From Acinetobacter sp. Ac_5812 (GTDB lineage: Bacteria; Pseudomonadota; Gammaproteobacteria; Pseudomonadales; Moraxellaceae): 48,855 nucleotides of DNA. A program made the position numbers and the translations under genes. Numbering within the stretch: position 1 is the stretch's first letter; every line of letters begins with the position of its first letter. The notes beneath the pieces were generated by a model that saw nothing but the letters and a program-made list of their open reading frames with translations, did not search any database and was not told where the DNA came from. The stretch lies in NCBI RefSeq assembly GCF_013072695.1, contig NZ_LXUK01000019.1, positions 1 to 48,855 of the forward strand, in the 5' to 3' direction. Of the stretch, positions 7,496-16,587 are shown one piece after another.

Positions 7496-9348
7496 AGTCC
7501 CTTTGTCTTTGCTGGATCATCCTATGCGGACAAATTAGTGCTGCAGAAGTACCAAGCTCATCTAGATGTAGCATGCAAATTGAATCCATAGAAGTGGCTA
7601 AAGCCATCGGTGCTGATGGAACACAACGACCTGATCAGGACTGGCAACCAACCCACCTACCTGACCGTTGGCATGTGCGTTGGCCAGACTATACAGGCAG
7701 TGCCTGGTACAAAATCATCTGGAATTATCATTGTCCTCAGAACCAAAAAACGGCCGTGGCCTTAGTGATCAATAGCATTAATATGGCTGGCCAAATTTAT
7801 TTAAACGATGAACTGCTATGGCAAGATAAGTCTTTGGTGGAACCACTATCCCGTAGTTGGAATATGCCTCGTCATTGGGATTTAATGCCCTCAACCTTAA
7901 AACAAGGAAAAAATACTTTATGGATTCGGGTCGTTGGTGTCGCAACACAAGAGTCTGGATTGGGCTATGTCATTTTAGACAAACCTAATCTTGCTCGAAC
8001 AAAATATGAAACCTTTTGGCGTGAACAACGTGTCTTAAATTTTTTTAATCTTACCTTTTCTTTCACGCTCGGTATTATCGCTTTTTTGGTCTGGTTATTT
8101 CGAAGACAAGAGAAAGCTTTCGGTTGGTTTGCTTTAACCTCTTTTTGTTGGGTAGTCATCATGAGCAATGTCACCCTTCTGAATCCACCTTTTGGTTTAA
8201 AGACTTTAGAAATTGCAAGAATCAATATTGTCATGATTTTTGCTCATTCCTTGTGTGGTTGTTTATATGCATGGCGTTTTGCTCATCAAAGCTTTCCACG
8301 TATTGAAAAAACATTTTTTATTTGCTTTCTAGTTGTGGCTGTTTCAGCCCTCTTATTGCCTGACAAAGACTTATCTTGGTTCTTATTATTCACCTTTCTC
8401 AGTGCGATTTTTATCACTTTGGCCAATTGTATTAGCTTTCCCTTTATCGCTTATAAAGTAAAACAAATTGAAGCTTATTTATTAGCAGGTGTTTTTCTAC
8501 TGTTTTTATTTATTGTGGCACATGATGTTTATCTTATTTTTAGCAAAGTAGAAAGCAGAATCACAGGCCTCATCCCTTATACCGCCCCAGTAATGACCTT
8601 ATGTATTGCCATTATTTTGGCCTTACGATTATCGAAAAATGTCAAAAAAATTGAAAGGTTTAACCAGACCCTAGCGCAGAACATGATTCAGGTCAAAGAT
8701 GAGCTCACTGTTTCGCTCAATGCACAGCATCAATTGGAATTAGACAATGCCAAACTACAAGAACGTTTACAACTGGCGCATGATTTACATGATGGCTTAG
8801 GCGGCTCCCTAGTGCGCTCAATGGTAATGGTGGACCAAAGCCCTACCAATTTGTCCAATCAACATTTTTTATCGATGTTAAAAATATTAAGAGATGACTT
8901 ACGACAAGTCATAGATAGCGGTTCCAGTACGGGTGCAAAAGTTCCAGACACGCCTATATTATGGGGAGCACCGCTTCGTTATCGTTTCAGTCAATTATTT
9001 GACGAACTCGATATTGCATCAAAATGGTCTTTTCCAGAATCTTGGCAAACAAAACCAAGTCCTATTATTTGCTTAACTTTACTGCGAGTAGCAGAAGAAG
9101 CTTTAACCAATATTTTAAAACATAGCCAAGCAACATCTGTGCAGTTTGATCTTTCTTTTTCAAATGACTCAAAATTAGTCTTAGAAATTGAAGACAATGG
9201 AATCGGATTTAACGTTGAATCAGTTCAAACTGCGGGAATGAGTGTAGGACTACGAAGTATGCAAACTCGCTTAGAACGTTTAGGTGGCTGTTTAGATATC
9301 TATTCAAAAACTGGACGTACCTCATTAAAGGCCTGTATTCCACTTTAA
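7408..9348 (+). CDS. Sensor histidine kinase (7TM, NarX-type HisKA_3)
   Basis: A signal or first TM segment lies at about residues 28-46 (FIKSLCLCWIILCGQISA). A periplasmic beta-rich domain of about 150 residues follows; its YTGSAWYKIIW, INMAGQIYLNDELLW and LKQGKNTLWIRV stretches recall the jelly-roll or sugar-binding-like domain of GH2 enzymes and 7TMR-DISM sensors. About seven TM helices follow (residues about 210-415), then a short coiled coil, an H-box at about His458-462 (LAHDLHDGLGGSLVRSM) and a HATPase_c domain with EEALTNILKHS and EDNGIGF. ATG 7408 lies inside the response regulator; no in-frame ATG, GTG or TTG occurs before the signal segment, so a long N-region or a rare start is implied. 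It phosphorylates the preceding regulator; the ligand is unknown, though the extracellular domain suggests a carbohydrate. Confidence 0.88.
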   Translation: MSYQTYLSKTLGQQPIKSNQYSSLTRSFIKSLCLCWIILCGQISAAEVPSSSRCSMQIESIEVAKAIGADGTQRPDQDWQPTHLPDRWHVRWPDYTGSAWYKIIWNYHCPQNQKTAVALVINSINMAGQIYLNDELLWQDKSLVEPLSRSWNMPRHWDLMPSTLKQGKNTLWIRVVGVATQESGLGYVILDKPNLARTKYETFWREQRVLNFFNLTFSFTLGIIAFLVWLFRRQEKAFGWFALTSFCWVVIMSNVTLLNPPFGLKTLEIARINIVMIFAHSLCGCLYAWRFAHQSFPRIEKTFFICFLVVAVSALLLPDKDLSWFLLFTFLSAIFITLANCISFPFIAYKVKQIEAYLLAGVFLLFLFIVAHDVYLIFSKVESRITGLIPYTAPVMTLCIAIILALRLSKNVKKIERFNQTLAQNMIQVKDELTVSLNAQHQLELDNAKLQERLQLAHDLHDGLGGSLVRSMVMVDQSPTNLSNQHFLSMLKILRDDLRQVIDSGSSTGAKVPDTPILWGAPLRYRFSQLFDELDIASKWSFPESWQTKPSPIICLTLLRVAEEALTNILKHSQATSVQFDLSFSNDSKLVLEIEDNGIGFNVESVQTAGMSVGLRSMQTRLERLGGCLDIYSKTGRTSLKACIPL

Positions 9349-9355
9349 TTAAAAT

Positions 9356-9388
9356 GTGTTCCAATAAGTAAATGACTTGTTGGAACAC
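9356..9388 (-). terminator. Terminator hairpin between convergent kinase and ppk1
   Basis: GTGTTCCAA and TTGGAACAC form a 9-bp stem extended by AAGT/ACTT. The T-rich tail (ATTTTAATT) is on the minus strand, so it mainly ends ppk1 transcripts. Confidence 0.7.
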
Positions 9389-9396
9389 AAAAGCAG

Positions 9397-11475
9397 TTAT
9401 TTGATTGCTTCTAGCAAAGTATGCTGTGCATTATGCGGTTCTTCACCTTCTACAGGTCGTGCGCGATCCCAAATACCATCGCCTTGTAATACCCATGCTT
9501 GCTGATTATCTTTGAGATAATTCAATAAACCGAGTTGATAGATACGCTTCTTCAAAGCGGGATCTTCAATTGGGAAACATGCTTCTACGCGATTAAATAA
9601 ATTGCGATCCATCCAGTCTGCACTTGAACCATAAATACGTGGATTACCATTGTTGCTGAAATAGTAAACACGGGTATGTTCCAAGAAGCGACCTACAATC
9701 GAACGGACACGAATGTTTTCCGACAGATTTGGCAAACCAGGTCGTAAACAGCAAATCGAACGAATGATCAGGTCGACCTGTACACCCGCTTGCGATGCTT
9801 CATACAATTTATTAATCAATTGAACTTCAGTTAAAGCATTCACTTTAATAATAATTTGTGCGGGTTTACCTTCTTTGGCATTGGCAATTTCGTCATCAAT
9901 ATAATTGATGAGTTGAGCATGCAACGTGAATGGCGCATGCAATAGCTTTTTCGGCTTTGCCATTTTACCCATACCGGTTAATTCTTGAAAAATACGGTGT
10001 ACGTCTTCACACAAGTCTTTGTCTGTGGTCATCAAACCATAGTCGGTATAGATACGTGCATTGGTGGCATGGTAGTTCCCAGTGCCTAAATGTACATAGC
10101 GCACCAGTTTATTATTTTCACGACGCACCACCAGAATCATTTTGGCATGGGTCTTATAACCTACAATACCGTATACGACCACAGCACCTGCTTCTTGTAG
10201 GACGTTGGCCACTTCAATATTAGATTCTTCATCAAAACGTGCACGTAGTTCGATGACTGCGGTCACTTCTTTACCATTTCGTGCTGCTTCGGCAAGCACT
10301 TGCACGATTTCTGAATCTGCACCACTACGATAGAGCGTTTGTTTAATTGCCAACACTTGCGGATCACGCGCAGCTTCACGCAACAATTGAATCACAGGCG
10401 CAAATGATTCAAAGGGATGATGCAATAAAATGTCCTGCTTTTGCATTGCCGCAAAAATACTTTCCGACTTTTTAAATGCTTTTGGAATCACAGGGGTATG
10501 CGAGTCATAACGTAAATGTGGACGCTTAAAGTTCGACAATAAACGCGCCAAGTTCACTGGTCCATCAACACGATAAAGTTGCTCTTCGTTTAAATCAAAC
10601 TCATCCAACAAGTATTCGTAAATATGCTTTGGACAATTATGCGTGACTTCCAAACGTACTGCACGACCAAAACGGCGTGAACTTAATTCACCTTTGAGCG
10701 CTTTGGCCAGATCTTCTACATCCTCATTCAAGGCTAAGTCGGCATTACGTGTGACACGGAATTGATAACAGCCAGTCGCGGTCATGCCGGGGAACAAGTC
10801 AGAGACATGTTCATGAATGATCGCAGACAGCATCACATGATGTTCTTTACCATCGGTGAGTTCATCAGGTAAACGTACTACACGTGGTAATGAGCGTGGT
10901 GCTGGGACAACGGCGAGGTCAATCTGACGGCCAAACGCATCCTTCCCTTCAAGCGTCACAATAAAGTTTAAGCTTTTATTGACTAAGCGCGGAAACGGAT
11001 GTGCAGGATCAAGACTAATTGGAGTCAGTACAGGGGCAACTTGCTCTTGGAAATACTTTTTAATCCAAGCCGATTGTGCTGGCGTTAATTCACCACGACG
11101 TAAGAAGCAAATGTCTTCTTCACGTAACTTCGGCAAGATTTGTTCATTTAAAATACGATATTGGCGTTCAATCGCAGCATGTGTTGTTTTTGAAATTTGA
11201 TCTAAAACTTGTTTAGGTGTTAAGCCATCTGGTGTGCGGCTTTCATTACCTAAAGTCAGTTGCTCCATCACTCCCGCAACACGAATTTCAAAGAATTCAT
11301 CTAAGTTGCGTGAAAAAATCAGCAGGAAATTCATCCGTTCTAAAAGGGGGTGAAGTGGGTCGACGGCCTGCTCAAGTACACGAAGATGGAAATCGAGAAT
11401 CGAAAGTTCACGATTAATATAACGGTCGTTGTAACTATATTCTATGGGCGCTGTTGTCGTCACTGCAGTATTCAT
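9397..11475 (-). CDS. ppk1: Polyphosphate kinase
   Basis: The 692-residue protein has the full PPK1 layout: an N-terminal domain ([19 protein letters not shown]), a head domain, and two C-terminal catalytic domains with the active-site His region [10 protein letters not shown] and the conserved [10 protein letters not shown]. It makes inorganic polyphosphate from ATP reversibly and usually associates with the membrane. The open frame runs up to TTG 11505, but AAGG lies 6 nt before ATG 11475 and no RBS precedes the upstream ATG at 11502, so I place the start at 11475. The gene stands alone, convergent with the kinase and with mtgA upstream in the same direction behind a terminator. Confidence 0.97.
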   Translation of the reverse strand: MNTAVTTTAPIEYSYNDRYINRELSILDFHLRVLEQAVDPLHPLLERMNFLLIFSRNLDEFFEIRVAGVMEQLTLGNESRTPDGLTPKQVLDQISKTTHAAIERQYRILNEQILPKLREEDICFLRRGELTPAQSAWIKKYFQEQVAPVLTPISLDPAHPFPRLVNKSLNFIVTLEGKDAFGRQIDLAVVPAPRSLPRVVRLPDELTDGKEHHVMLSAIIHEHVSDLFPGMTATGCYQFRVTRNADLALNEDVEDLAKALKGELSSRRFGRAVRLEVTHNCPKHIYEYLLDEFDLNEEQLYRVDGPVNLARLLSNFKRPHLRYDSHTPVIPKAFKKSESIFAAMQKQDILLHHPFESFAPVIQLLREAARDPQVLAIKQTLYRSGADSEIVQVLAEAARNGKEVTAVIELRARFDEESNIEVANVLQEAGAVVVYGIVGYKTHAKMILVVRRENNKLVRYVHLGTGNYHATNARIYTDYGLMTTDKDLCEDVHRIFQELTGMGKMAKPKKLLHAPFTLHAQLINYIDDEIANAKEGKPAQIIIKVNALTEVQLINKLYEASQAGVQVDLIIRSICCLRPGLPNLSENIRVRSIVGRFLEHTRVYYFSNNGNPRIYGSSADWMDRNLFNRVEACFPIEDPALKKRIYQLGLLNYLKDNQQAWVLQGDGIWDRARPVEGEEPHNAQHTLLEAIK

Positions 11476-11544
11476 ACCGAACCTTGTCGCATTATCATTC
11501 ATCAAGTGATGATTTAAGTATGCTGCAAAATTATGTCAATTTGG

Positions 11545-11574
11545 TAAAAAAGCCCAAAAATATTGGGCTTTTTT
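11545..11574 (-). terminator. Terminator after mtgA
   Basis: AAAAAAGCCCAA and TTGGGCTTTTTT form a symmetric stem just past the mtgA stop. It separates mtgA from ppk1 and could act in both directions. Confidence 0.85.
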
Positions 11575-11589
11575 AAATTTTTTTTTGGA

Positions 11590-12264
11590 TTATTGCGGAA
11601 TTTGTATCGCATTCATATATTTTAAAATGACACGTTTACGATATTGCAGTTTGCGATCATTGCGGTTGTCTTGATAGTACTTTGGATTAGGCAATAATGC
11701 CGCCAAGAAAGCCGCTTGTTCTCGGCTTAAACTTTTTGAACTTTTGCCATAATAAAATTGAGCCGCTGCCTCAACCCCATAAATGTTTTGACCAAATTCA
11801 ACCGAGTTCATATACACTTCTAAAATGCGGCGTTTTGACCACATCCGCTCCATCATCCATGTGGCAACTGCTTCTTGCCCCTTACGGATAAATGAGCGCT
11901 GATTATAAAGAAATAAATTTTTAGCCAACTGTTGTGAAACCGTTGATCCACCCGCAACCAACTCACCTTTTTCACTATTTCGTTCCAATGCAAATTGAAT
12001 TCCAGCCCAGTCAAAACCATGATGATGGATAAACTTAGCATCTTCACCCGCTAATATTGCACGTTTGAAATTATCACTAATTTCATCGTAATCGCGCCAT
12101 TCCTGTTTAATCGGTTTGAAGTCAGTCAAATAGTCTGCACGCATAAACATCGTCGTTTCAACCGGATGGGTCCGCCACCAGACCAAACTACCAAAGATCC
12201 ATAACTGAATCAGTAGAATGACGCCGATAATCAACATTACTGCGCGTGCTAAAAAGGCTTTCAT
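11590..12264 (-). CDS. mtgA: Monofunctional biosynthetic peptidoglycan transglycosylase
   Basis: The 224-residue length fits MtgA. An N-terminal TM anchor (residues about 7-27) is followed by a GT51 domain with the catalytic Glu in [17 protein letters not shown] and the motifs [29 protein letters not shown] and [15 protein letters not shown]. It polymerises lipid II glycan strands on the periplasmic face without a transpeptidase domain. It is transcribed alone, divergent from the rhomboid gene. Confidence 0.97.
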   Translation of the reverse strand: MKAFLARAVMLIIGVILLIQLWIFGSLVWWRTHPVETTMFMRADYLTDFKPIKQEWRDYDEISDNFKRAILAGEDAKFIHHHGFDWAGIQFALERNSEKGELVAGGSTVSQQLAKNLFLYNQRSFIRKGQEAVATWMMERMWSKRRILEVYMNSVEFGQNIYGVEAAAQFYYGKSSKSLSREQAAFLAALLPNPKYYQDNRNDRKLQYRKRVILKYMNAIQIPQ

Positions 12265-12336
12265 TAAAATGCATCACTCCATCGTGCAACAAATTCATGC
12301 TAAGCTATTTTTTATATCAATAACTAGCGTAAACAC

Positions 12337-13143
12337 ATGACTGAAACGACTCCACCACAAATTAATCAAAAATTGCAAATACAAACATGGTGGTTTACTG
12401 CGCTATTGATCGCAGTCAATGTCGGATTATTTGGCTGGCAAATTCTTTCAGGGGTGAATATTACCGACCCTGCCCCAGTAGATGCAATCGCTTGGGGTGC
12501 AGATTTTACCCCACTGACCTTCACATCTGAACCTGAACGCTTATTCAGCAGTATGTTTTTTCATTTTGGCATGATTCATTTAATGCTAAATATGTGGGCA
12601 CTGTATATTTTCGGAAGTGTAGCCGAACAGCTATTTGGCCGCAGCTACTATATTGGTCTGTATTTTCTAGCCGGTTTAATGGGCAGTGTACTGTCGAGCT
12701 ATTTAAGCATTCGTGATGGCTATGCACTATTGCAACATTTTGATCCTAAACTGCTTCCACACATTAGTGCTGGGGCCTCAGGCGCAGTGATGGGCCTTGG
12801 TGCTGCGTTGACCGTCGTATCCTTATTTCCACCTTTGCCACAACAGCGTTTTTGGCTAGATAAAAAGTCATTACTGATGATTATGGGAATTAACCTTGTC
12901 TTTGGTTTTACCGTTTCAGGCATTAATAATGCTGCTCATATTGGCGGTATGATCATGGGAGCTTTATTAGCTGCGACATGGTATTTCAGTCAAAAGATGC
13001 AAAATAAGGGCCTCTTCCAGATTATCGCCTTAGGTAGTGGACTGCTGCTACTTACTGCATTTTATTGGTATTGCACAGTGTTAAGCACAGGACTCAATCC
13101 TTTATGGCAGGAGATATTGGGACAAAATGGATTGATAAAATAA
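12337..13143 (+). CDS. Rhomboid family intramembrane serine protease
   Basis: The 268-residue polytopic protein has the rhomboid signature. HFGMIHLMLNMWAL supplies the HxxxN-type motif, GASGAVMGLGA holds the catalytic Ser, and AAHIGGMIMGA holds the catalytic His. At least six TM segments are visible. Rhomboids cleave membrane-protein substrates within the bilayer; the substrate here is unknown. Its stop lies 9 nt from the stop of the convergent Fur-like gene. A second rhomboid is at 28220. Confidence 0.93.
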   Translation: MTETTPPQINQKLQIQTWWFTALLIAVNVGLFGWQILSGVNITDPAPVDAIAWGADFTPLTFTSEPERLFSSMFFHFGMIHLMLNMWALYIFGSVAEQLFGRSYYIGLYFLAGLMGSVLSSYLSIRDGYALLQHFDPKLLPHISAGASGAVMGLGAALTVVSLFPPLPQQRFWLDKKSLLMIMGINLVFGFTVSGINNAAHIGGMIMGALLAATWYFSQKMQNKGLFQIIALGSGLLLLTAFYWYCTVLSTGLNPLWQEILGQNGLIK

Positions 13144-13152
13144 TTTTATTTT

Positions 13153-13431
13153 TCAATTTTTTGAAAATGGAGTCGAATAGAGTGCTTTGTCATTTTCAAA
13201 TTTTGTATAACTGACTAGACCACACTTTTTAAACACACTGAGTGTGTTATAAATTGTACCTTGAGATAAATACTGCCCCGACTTATGGGAAATATAGCCT
13301 ATTTCATGCGCAGTAAGGGCCGTATTTGACTCAAATAAAATTTTAAGTACCTGAATACGCGGAATGGTCACTCGAAAGTTATATTGCGCTAATTTCTGCA
13401 TATAAAACTGCATATTATCAATTTTATTCAT
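13153..13431 (-). CDS. Short Fur-family regulator (DNA-binding domain only)
   Basis: The 92 residues match the winged-helix half of Fur/Zur/PerR: FRVTIPRIQVLKILFES, LTAHEIGYISHKSG, LSQGTIYNTLSVFKKCGLV. The usual C-terminal metal-binding and dimerisation half (another 45 or more residues with HxH and CxxC motifs) is absent. It cannot be restored by a frameshift, because the opposite strand's rhomboid ends 10 nt beyond. It lies downstream of the TonB receptor in the same direction, with a hairpin between them. It may be a monomeric Fur-like protein, a modulator of Fur, or a decaying gene; the intact recognition helix argues against simple decay. Confidence 0.8.
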   Translation of the reverse strand: MNKIDNMQFYMQKLAQYNFRVTIPRIQVLKILFESNTALTAHEIGYISHKSGQYLSQGTIYNTLSVFKKCGLVSYTKFENDKALYSTPFSKN

Positions 13432-13463
13432 ATCAGTTGAACCTATTCAAATTATATAAAAGC

Positions 13464-13495
13464 GATTAAGCACAGTACATAAACTGTGCTTAATC
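13464..13495 (-). terminator. Terminator after the siderophore receptor
   Basis: GATTAAGCACAGT and ACTGTGCTTAATC form a 13-bp stem with a six-base loop. On the minus strand a TTTTATAT tail follows. It lies between the receptor and the Fur-like gene, so the latter depends on read-through or its own promoter. Confidence 0.75.
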
Positions 13496-13510
13496 TTTAT
13501 TTGAATTAAA

Positions 13511-15661
13511 TTAGAACTTGAAATTCATACCTAAACGAAATGCTCGTGGAGATCCTGGGGTAATATTATTATTGCTGTGTGCAGATAAATAATATTTCTT
13601 ATCGAACAAGTTCTCTACATTGAGCTGTAATTGCACTGACTTACTTGCGCTGTAGTAAAGTGCCGCATCTGTACGGAAATAACCGGGTAATTCCACATTT
13701 GGAATTGGTGCTGCTGTTGTCGCAATTAACTCATTCGCAGCAAACATTTTAGACTTATAGGATAAACCTAAACCTGCCCCCCACACTGGCGTAAAGTCAT
13801 AGCGGTTCCACAAAGAAATCGTGTGTTTTGGAACTTGCGCAACTTGGGCACCGTCACGTAACGTAGCCGTTGTATCCGCTGTAAACTCTGCTTTGGTGAA
13901 TGCATAGCCAGCTTTCATACTCCATTGTGGCGTAATATTACCGTTCAGCTCTAATTCAATACCCTGACTACGTTGACCATCCCCTAGAATCGTTTTGGTT
14001 GCATCATTCGGGTCTAATATGATGACATTGGTACGATCTAAACGATAAGCAGCAAAGGTTGCAGCGAGGTCTGGTTTAATATCCCATTTTGCACCAAGCT
14101 CATAGTTCACGAATTTTTCAGGATCAAGCTCTTTATTGGTCACAGATAAACTAGATAACTGATCTCCTGCGCGAGGTTGATAAGCTAAACTGTAATTTGC
14201 ATATAAAGAAACTGGTTCAATAGGCTTATAAATCAACCCGACTCTAGGTGAAAATAACGAATCTTTGGCGTCGATGGTTGCGGAAGTCCGTTTATTTAAA
14301 AACTCATTTTTAATATGGTCGTAACGTACGCCAGCAATGATTTGAAAATTCTTATTCAGCTCAATTTGATCTTGTAAGTATAGTCCAAAGTTTTTTGAAT
14401 CGCTTTTATTATCTGCATCTGAAGCAGCTTGTTTAAAGGTGATGAGTTCATTCGTAGTTGGATTTGATAATGGAACAGAAACTGAAGTCGCTGTAGCTGC
14501 TGCCCCAAAATATCCAGTCTCTCTAAAATTTGCCGTCTTCTGTTTAGCAATTTCAATACCTGCTAATAACGTATGTCGAATCCCAGCAGTGTCAAATTTA
14601 AAGTTTAAATCTGTTTGGTTGAAAATACTTTCACGCGTAGTCGCGTTGTTATATGCAGCAATAGAAACTTCTGTTCCTGCTGCATTTACCGCCCCAGGGA
14701 AAACGTTTTGATAAAATTTATCTTGATCAGACCAACGAGTTTTGTTTGTTATTTTAAAATTTTCATTAAACTGATGCGAAAGCACGGCAGTTAAGGCATC
14801 GAGTTCAGTATTGGTTGGACTTAGTTTCGCATTACCAAAGAAAGTTGAACGATCTGTATCAACTGGTTTTCCTTTAAATGAAGGAATGCCACGATCAGCA
14901 ATACGATCATCTTTAAAATGTTCATAACCAAGTGTCAATTTTGTATCAGACGAGAGCTTGAAAGCAACGGTAGGATTAATTCCAGAACGTTCAATTTTAA
15001 CGCCATCTCGATAAGAGTCTGAATTCTCATATAACCCGTTTAAACGCAGTGCAATATCTTCATTTAAAGCTTGATTAATATCGACTGTGGCACGTCGGTT
15101 ATTGTCTGTTCCAAAAGTTAGAGAACCTCCTAGATTCGAATTCCATTCAGGAACTTTACTCAGGCGGTTGATTAATCCACCAACTGCACTCCGACCAAAA
15201 ATCATACCATTCGGGCCTTTAAGCACCTCTACTCGATCAATATTATATAAATCACGATAGTACTGAACATCATCCCGTACACCATCTACAAAAAAATCAG
15301 CGGTTGTAGAGAAACCACGGAAAATAGGTGTTTCACGGTTCCCTTCACCCTGTTGGAAACCCAGACCAGGTACATAACGAGTTGCTTCTGCAATACTTTG
15401 TGCAGCGGTATCACGAATTTGGTCTTGTGTTACGATCGAAACTGATTGGGGAGTATCCCGTAACAATGTGTCCGTTTTAGTTGCAGTACTACTTTTTTTC
15501 ACAACGTATTTTGTATCAACATCGGCCTTGACTTCAATTGTAGGCAATAGACTGGCAGTTGCTGTATCTGCAGCAATCGCATTTGAGCCAGCAATTAAAG
15601 ATAAAGCGGAGACTAAAACATTTAAAGGAAATACCTTTTTTTTGCACAAACTAGATTCCAT
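13511..15661 (-). CDS. TonB-dependent siderophore receptor
   Basis: This outer-membrane receptor has a signal peptide, then a TonB box/plug region (LPTIEVKA; DTPQSVSIVTQDQI; FRGF; FVDGVRDD; RVEVLKGPNGMIFGRSAVGG) and a 22-strand barrel ending in the terminal Phe of RLGMNFKF. The plug wording is that of the Fiu/FcuA/FhuE-type catecholate or hydroxamate receptors; the ligand cannot be read from sequence. The frame is open to ATG 15715, but a Fur-box-like site (15686-15704) would then be coding. ATG 15661 has AAGAG 7 nt upstream and gives a good signal peptide, so I place the start there (716 aa). It is divergent from the two-component system at 15826, a layout like pfeA/pfeRS of Pseudomonas. Confidence 0.93.
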   Translation of the reverse strand: MESSLCKKKVFPLNVLVSALSLIAGSNAIAADTATASLLPTIEVKADVDTKYVVKKSSTATKTDTLLRDTPQSVSIVTQDQIRDTAAQSIAEATRYVPGLGFQQGEGNRETPIFRGFSTTADFFVDGVRDDVQYYRDLYNIDRVEVLKGPNGMIFGRSAVGGLINRLSKVPEWNSNLGGSLTFGTDNNRRATVDINQALNEDIALRLNGLYENSDSYRDGVKIERSGINPTVAFKLSSDTKLTLGYEHFKDDRIADRGIPSFKGKPVDTDRSTFFGNAKLSPTNTELDALTAVLSHQFNENFKITNKTRWSDQDKFYQNVFPGAVNAAGTEVSIAAYNNATTRESIFNQTDLNFKFDTAGIRHTLLAGIEIAKQKTANFRETGYFGAAATATSVSVPLSNPTTNELITFKQAASDADNKSDSKNFGLYLQDQIELNKNFQIIAGVRYDHIKNEFLNKRTSATIDAKDSLFSPRVGLIYKPIEPVSLYANYSLAYQPRAGDQLSSLSVTNKELDPEKFVNYELGAKWDIKPDLAATFAAYRLDRTNVIILDPNDATKTILGDGQRSQGIELELNGNITPQWSMKAGYAFTKAEFTADTTATLRDGAQVAQVPKHTISLWNRYDFTPVWGAGLGLSYKSKMFAANELIATTAAPIPNVELPGYFRTDAALYYSASKSVQLQLNVENLFDKKYYLSAHSNNNITPGSPRAFRLGMNFKF

Positions 15662-15685
15662 AGCGGTACTCTTAGCAGCCATAAT

Positions 15686-15704
15686 GTAAATGAAAATCAC
15701 TATC
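15686..15704 (-). promoter_or_regulatory. Fur-box-like site before the siderophore receptor
   Basis: By hand count the minus strand matches 14 of 19 positions of GATAATGATAATCATTATC. It lies 25 nt before the preferred ATG 15661, consistent with Fur repression of the receptor. Confidence 0.6.
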
Positions 15705-15762
15705 AACTTACACATCGTTACATAAGCATTGTCAGTTTTCTGTCAGATTGCTCAACCTTCTT

Positions 15763-15781
15763 GAAAATGACAATCATTTCA
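15763..15781 (+). promoter_or_regulatory. Fur-box-like site before the OmpR-type response regulator
   Basis: GAAAATGACAATCATTTCA matches 14 of 19 consensus positions and lies 44 nt before ATG 15826. With the receptor's box it would place both divergent units under iron control. Confidence 0.55.
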
Positions 15782-15825
15782 TTCTTTGCTATTGTTGCTT
15801 GGCTAAATATCAAAGGTGTTATGAA

Positions 15826-16587
15826 ATGGAATTAAGCACTACATCCCCAGCCGTAATACCTCAGGATTTCCACGGAAAAAACACAACAAAAATTAAAGTC
15901 CTCGTTGTCGATGACCATACCGATTTGGTTGCAAATATTTTTAGTTTTTTAGAGCGCAAAAACTTTATTTTAGATGCTGCTCAAGATGGCATAAGTGCCT
16001 TAAAACTTTGTGATGCATATCAATATGATGTGCTAGTTTTAGATTGGATGTTACCCAAACTAAATGGTGCTGATGTGTTAAAAAAACTGCGACACATTGG
16101 TTCTGATCTTCCAATCTTGATGTTAACTGCGAAAACAGAAATTAATGACAAATTAAATTGTTTTCAGTTGGGCGCTGATGATTATCTTACTAAGCCCTTT
16201 TCTATTGCGGAGTTAGAGGCACGTATTTTAGCACTGCACCAGCGTTATATCGGTAGGAAAAAAATTCTACAAGTGGGTGACCTCATTTATAATCTATCAA
16301 CAGATGAAGTTACTCGAGCACAGAAACCACTTTATATTCATTCTGGAGGAAAGAAATTACTGGCAGTATTGATGCGTGAAAGTCCCAATATTGTGACTAA
16401 AGAACGCCTTGAGAATACCCTTTGGGGAGATGAACTACCCGATAAAGATCTATTACGCACTCACATCTACGAGCTTCGCAAACGCATAGACGCTCAACAT
16501 GAATTAAAATTAATTAAAACAATCCCTCGTGTAGGCTACCAACTTTCTTTGGCTCCTGAAAATCCATGCACAATCGACCAAATTTAA
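15826..16587 (+). CDS. OmpR/PhoB-family response regulator
   Basis: The receiver domain has VLVVDDH, the phospho-acceptor Asp73 in VLDWMLPKLNG, the switch Thr in LMLTAK and the Lys in DYLTKPF. The C-terminal winged helix carries LAVLMRESPNIVTKERLE, RTHIYELRKRID and TIPRVGYQL. The frame extends back to TTG 15748, but ATG 15826 has AAGGTG 7 nt upstream, giving 253 aa. It overlaps the kinase gene by 22 nt, so the two are translationally coupled. Divergence from the siderophore receptor and the Fur-like site suggest it induces that receptor when the siderophore or low iron is sensed; this is inference by analogy with PfeRS/PirRS. Confidence 0.93.
   Translation: MELSTTSPAVIPQDFHGKNTTKIKVLVVDDHTDLVANIFSFLERKNFILDAAQDGISALKLCDAYQYDVLVLDWMLPKLNGADVLKKLRHIGSDLPILMLTAKTEINDKLNCFQLGADDYLTKPFSIAELEARILALHQRYIGRKKILQVGDLIYNLSTDEVTRAQKPLYIHSGGKKLLAVLMRESPNIVTKERLENTLWGDELPDKDLLRTHIYELRKRIDAQHELKLIKTIPRVGYQLSLAPENPCTIDQI

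Noticed and set aside
7965..8234. Minus-strand ORF of 89 aa inside the sensor kinase
   Set aside because: Shadow of the kinase TM region, with no RBS or recognisable protein.
13153..13431. Fur-like gene as a frameshifted full-length Fur
   Set aside because: The sequence beyond the stop is the opposite-strand rhomboid gene, with no Fur C-terminal domain in any frame that I can see.
15662..15715. ATG 15715 as the siderophore receptor start
   Set aside because: It would put the Fur-box-like site inside the gene; ATG 15661 has an RBS and a standard signal peptide.
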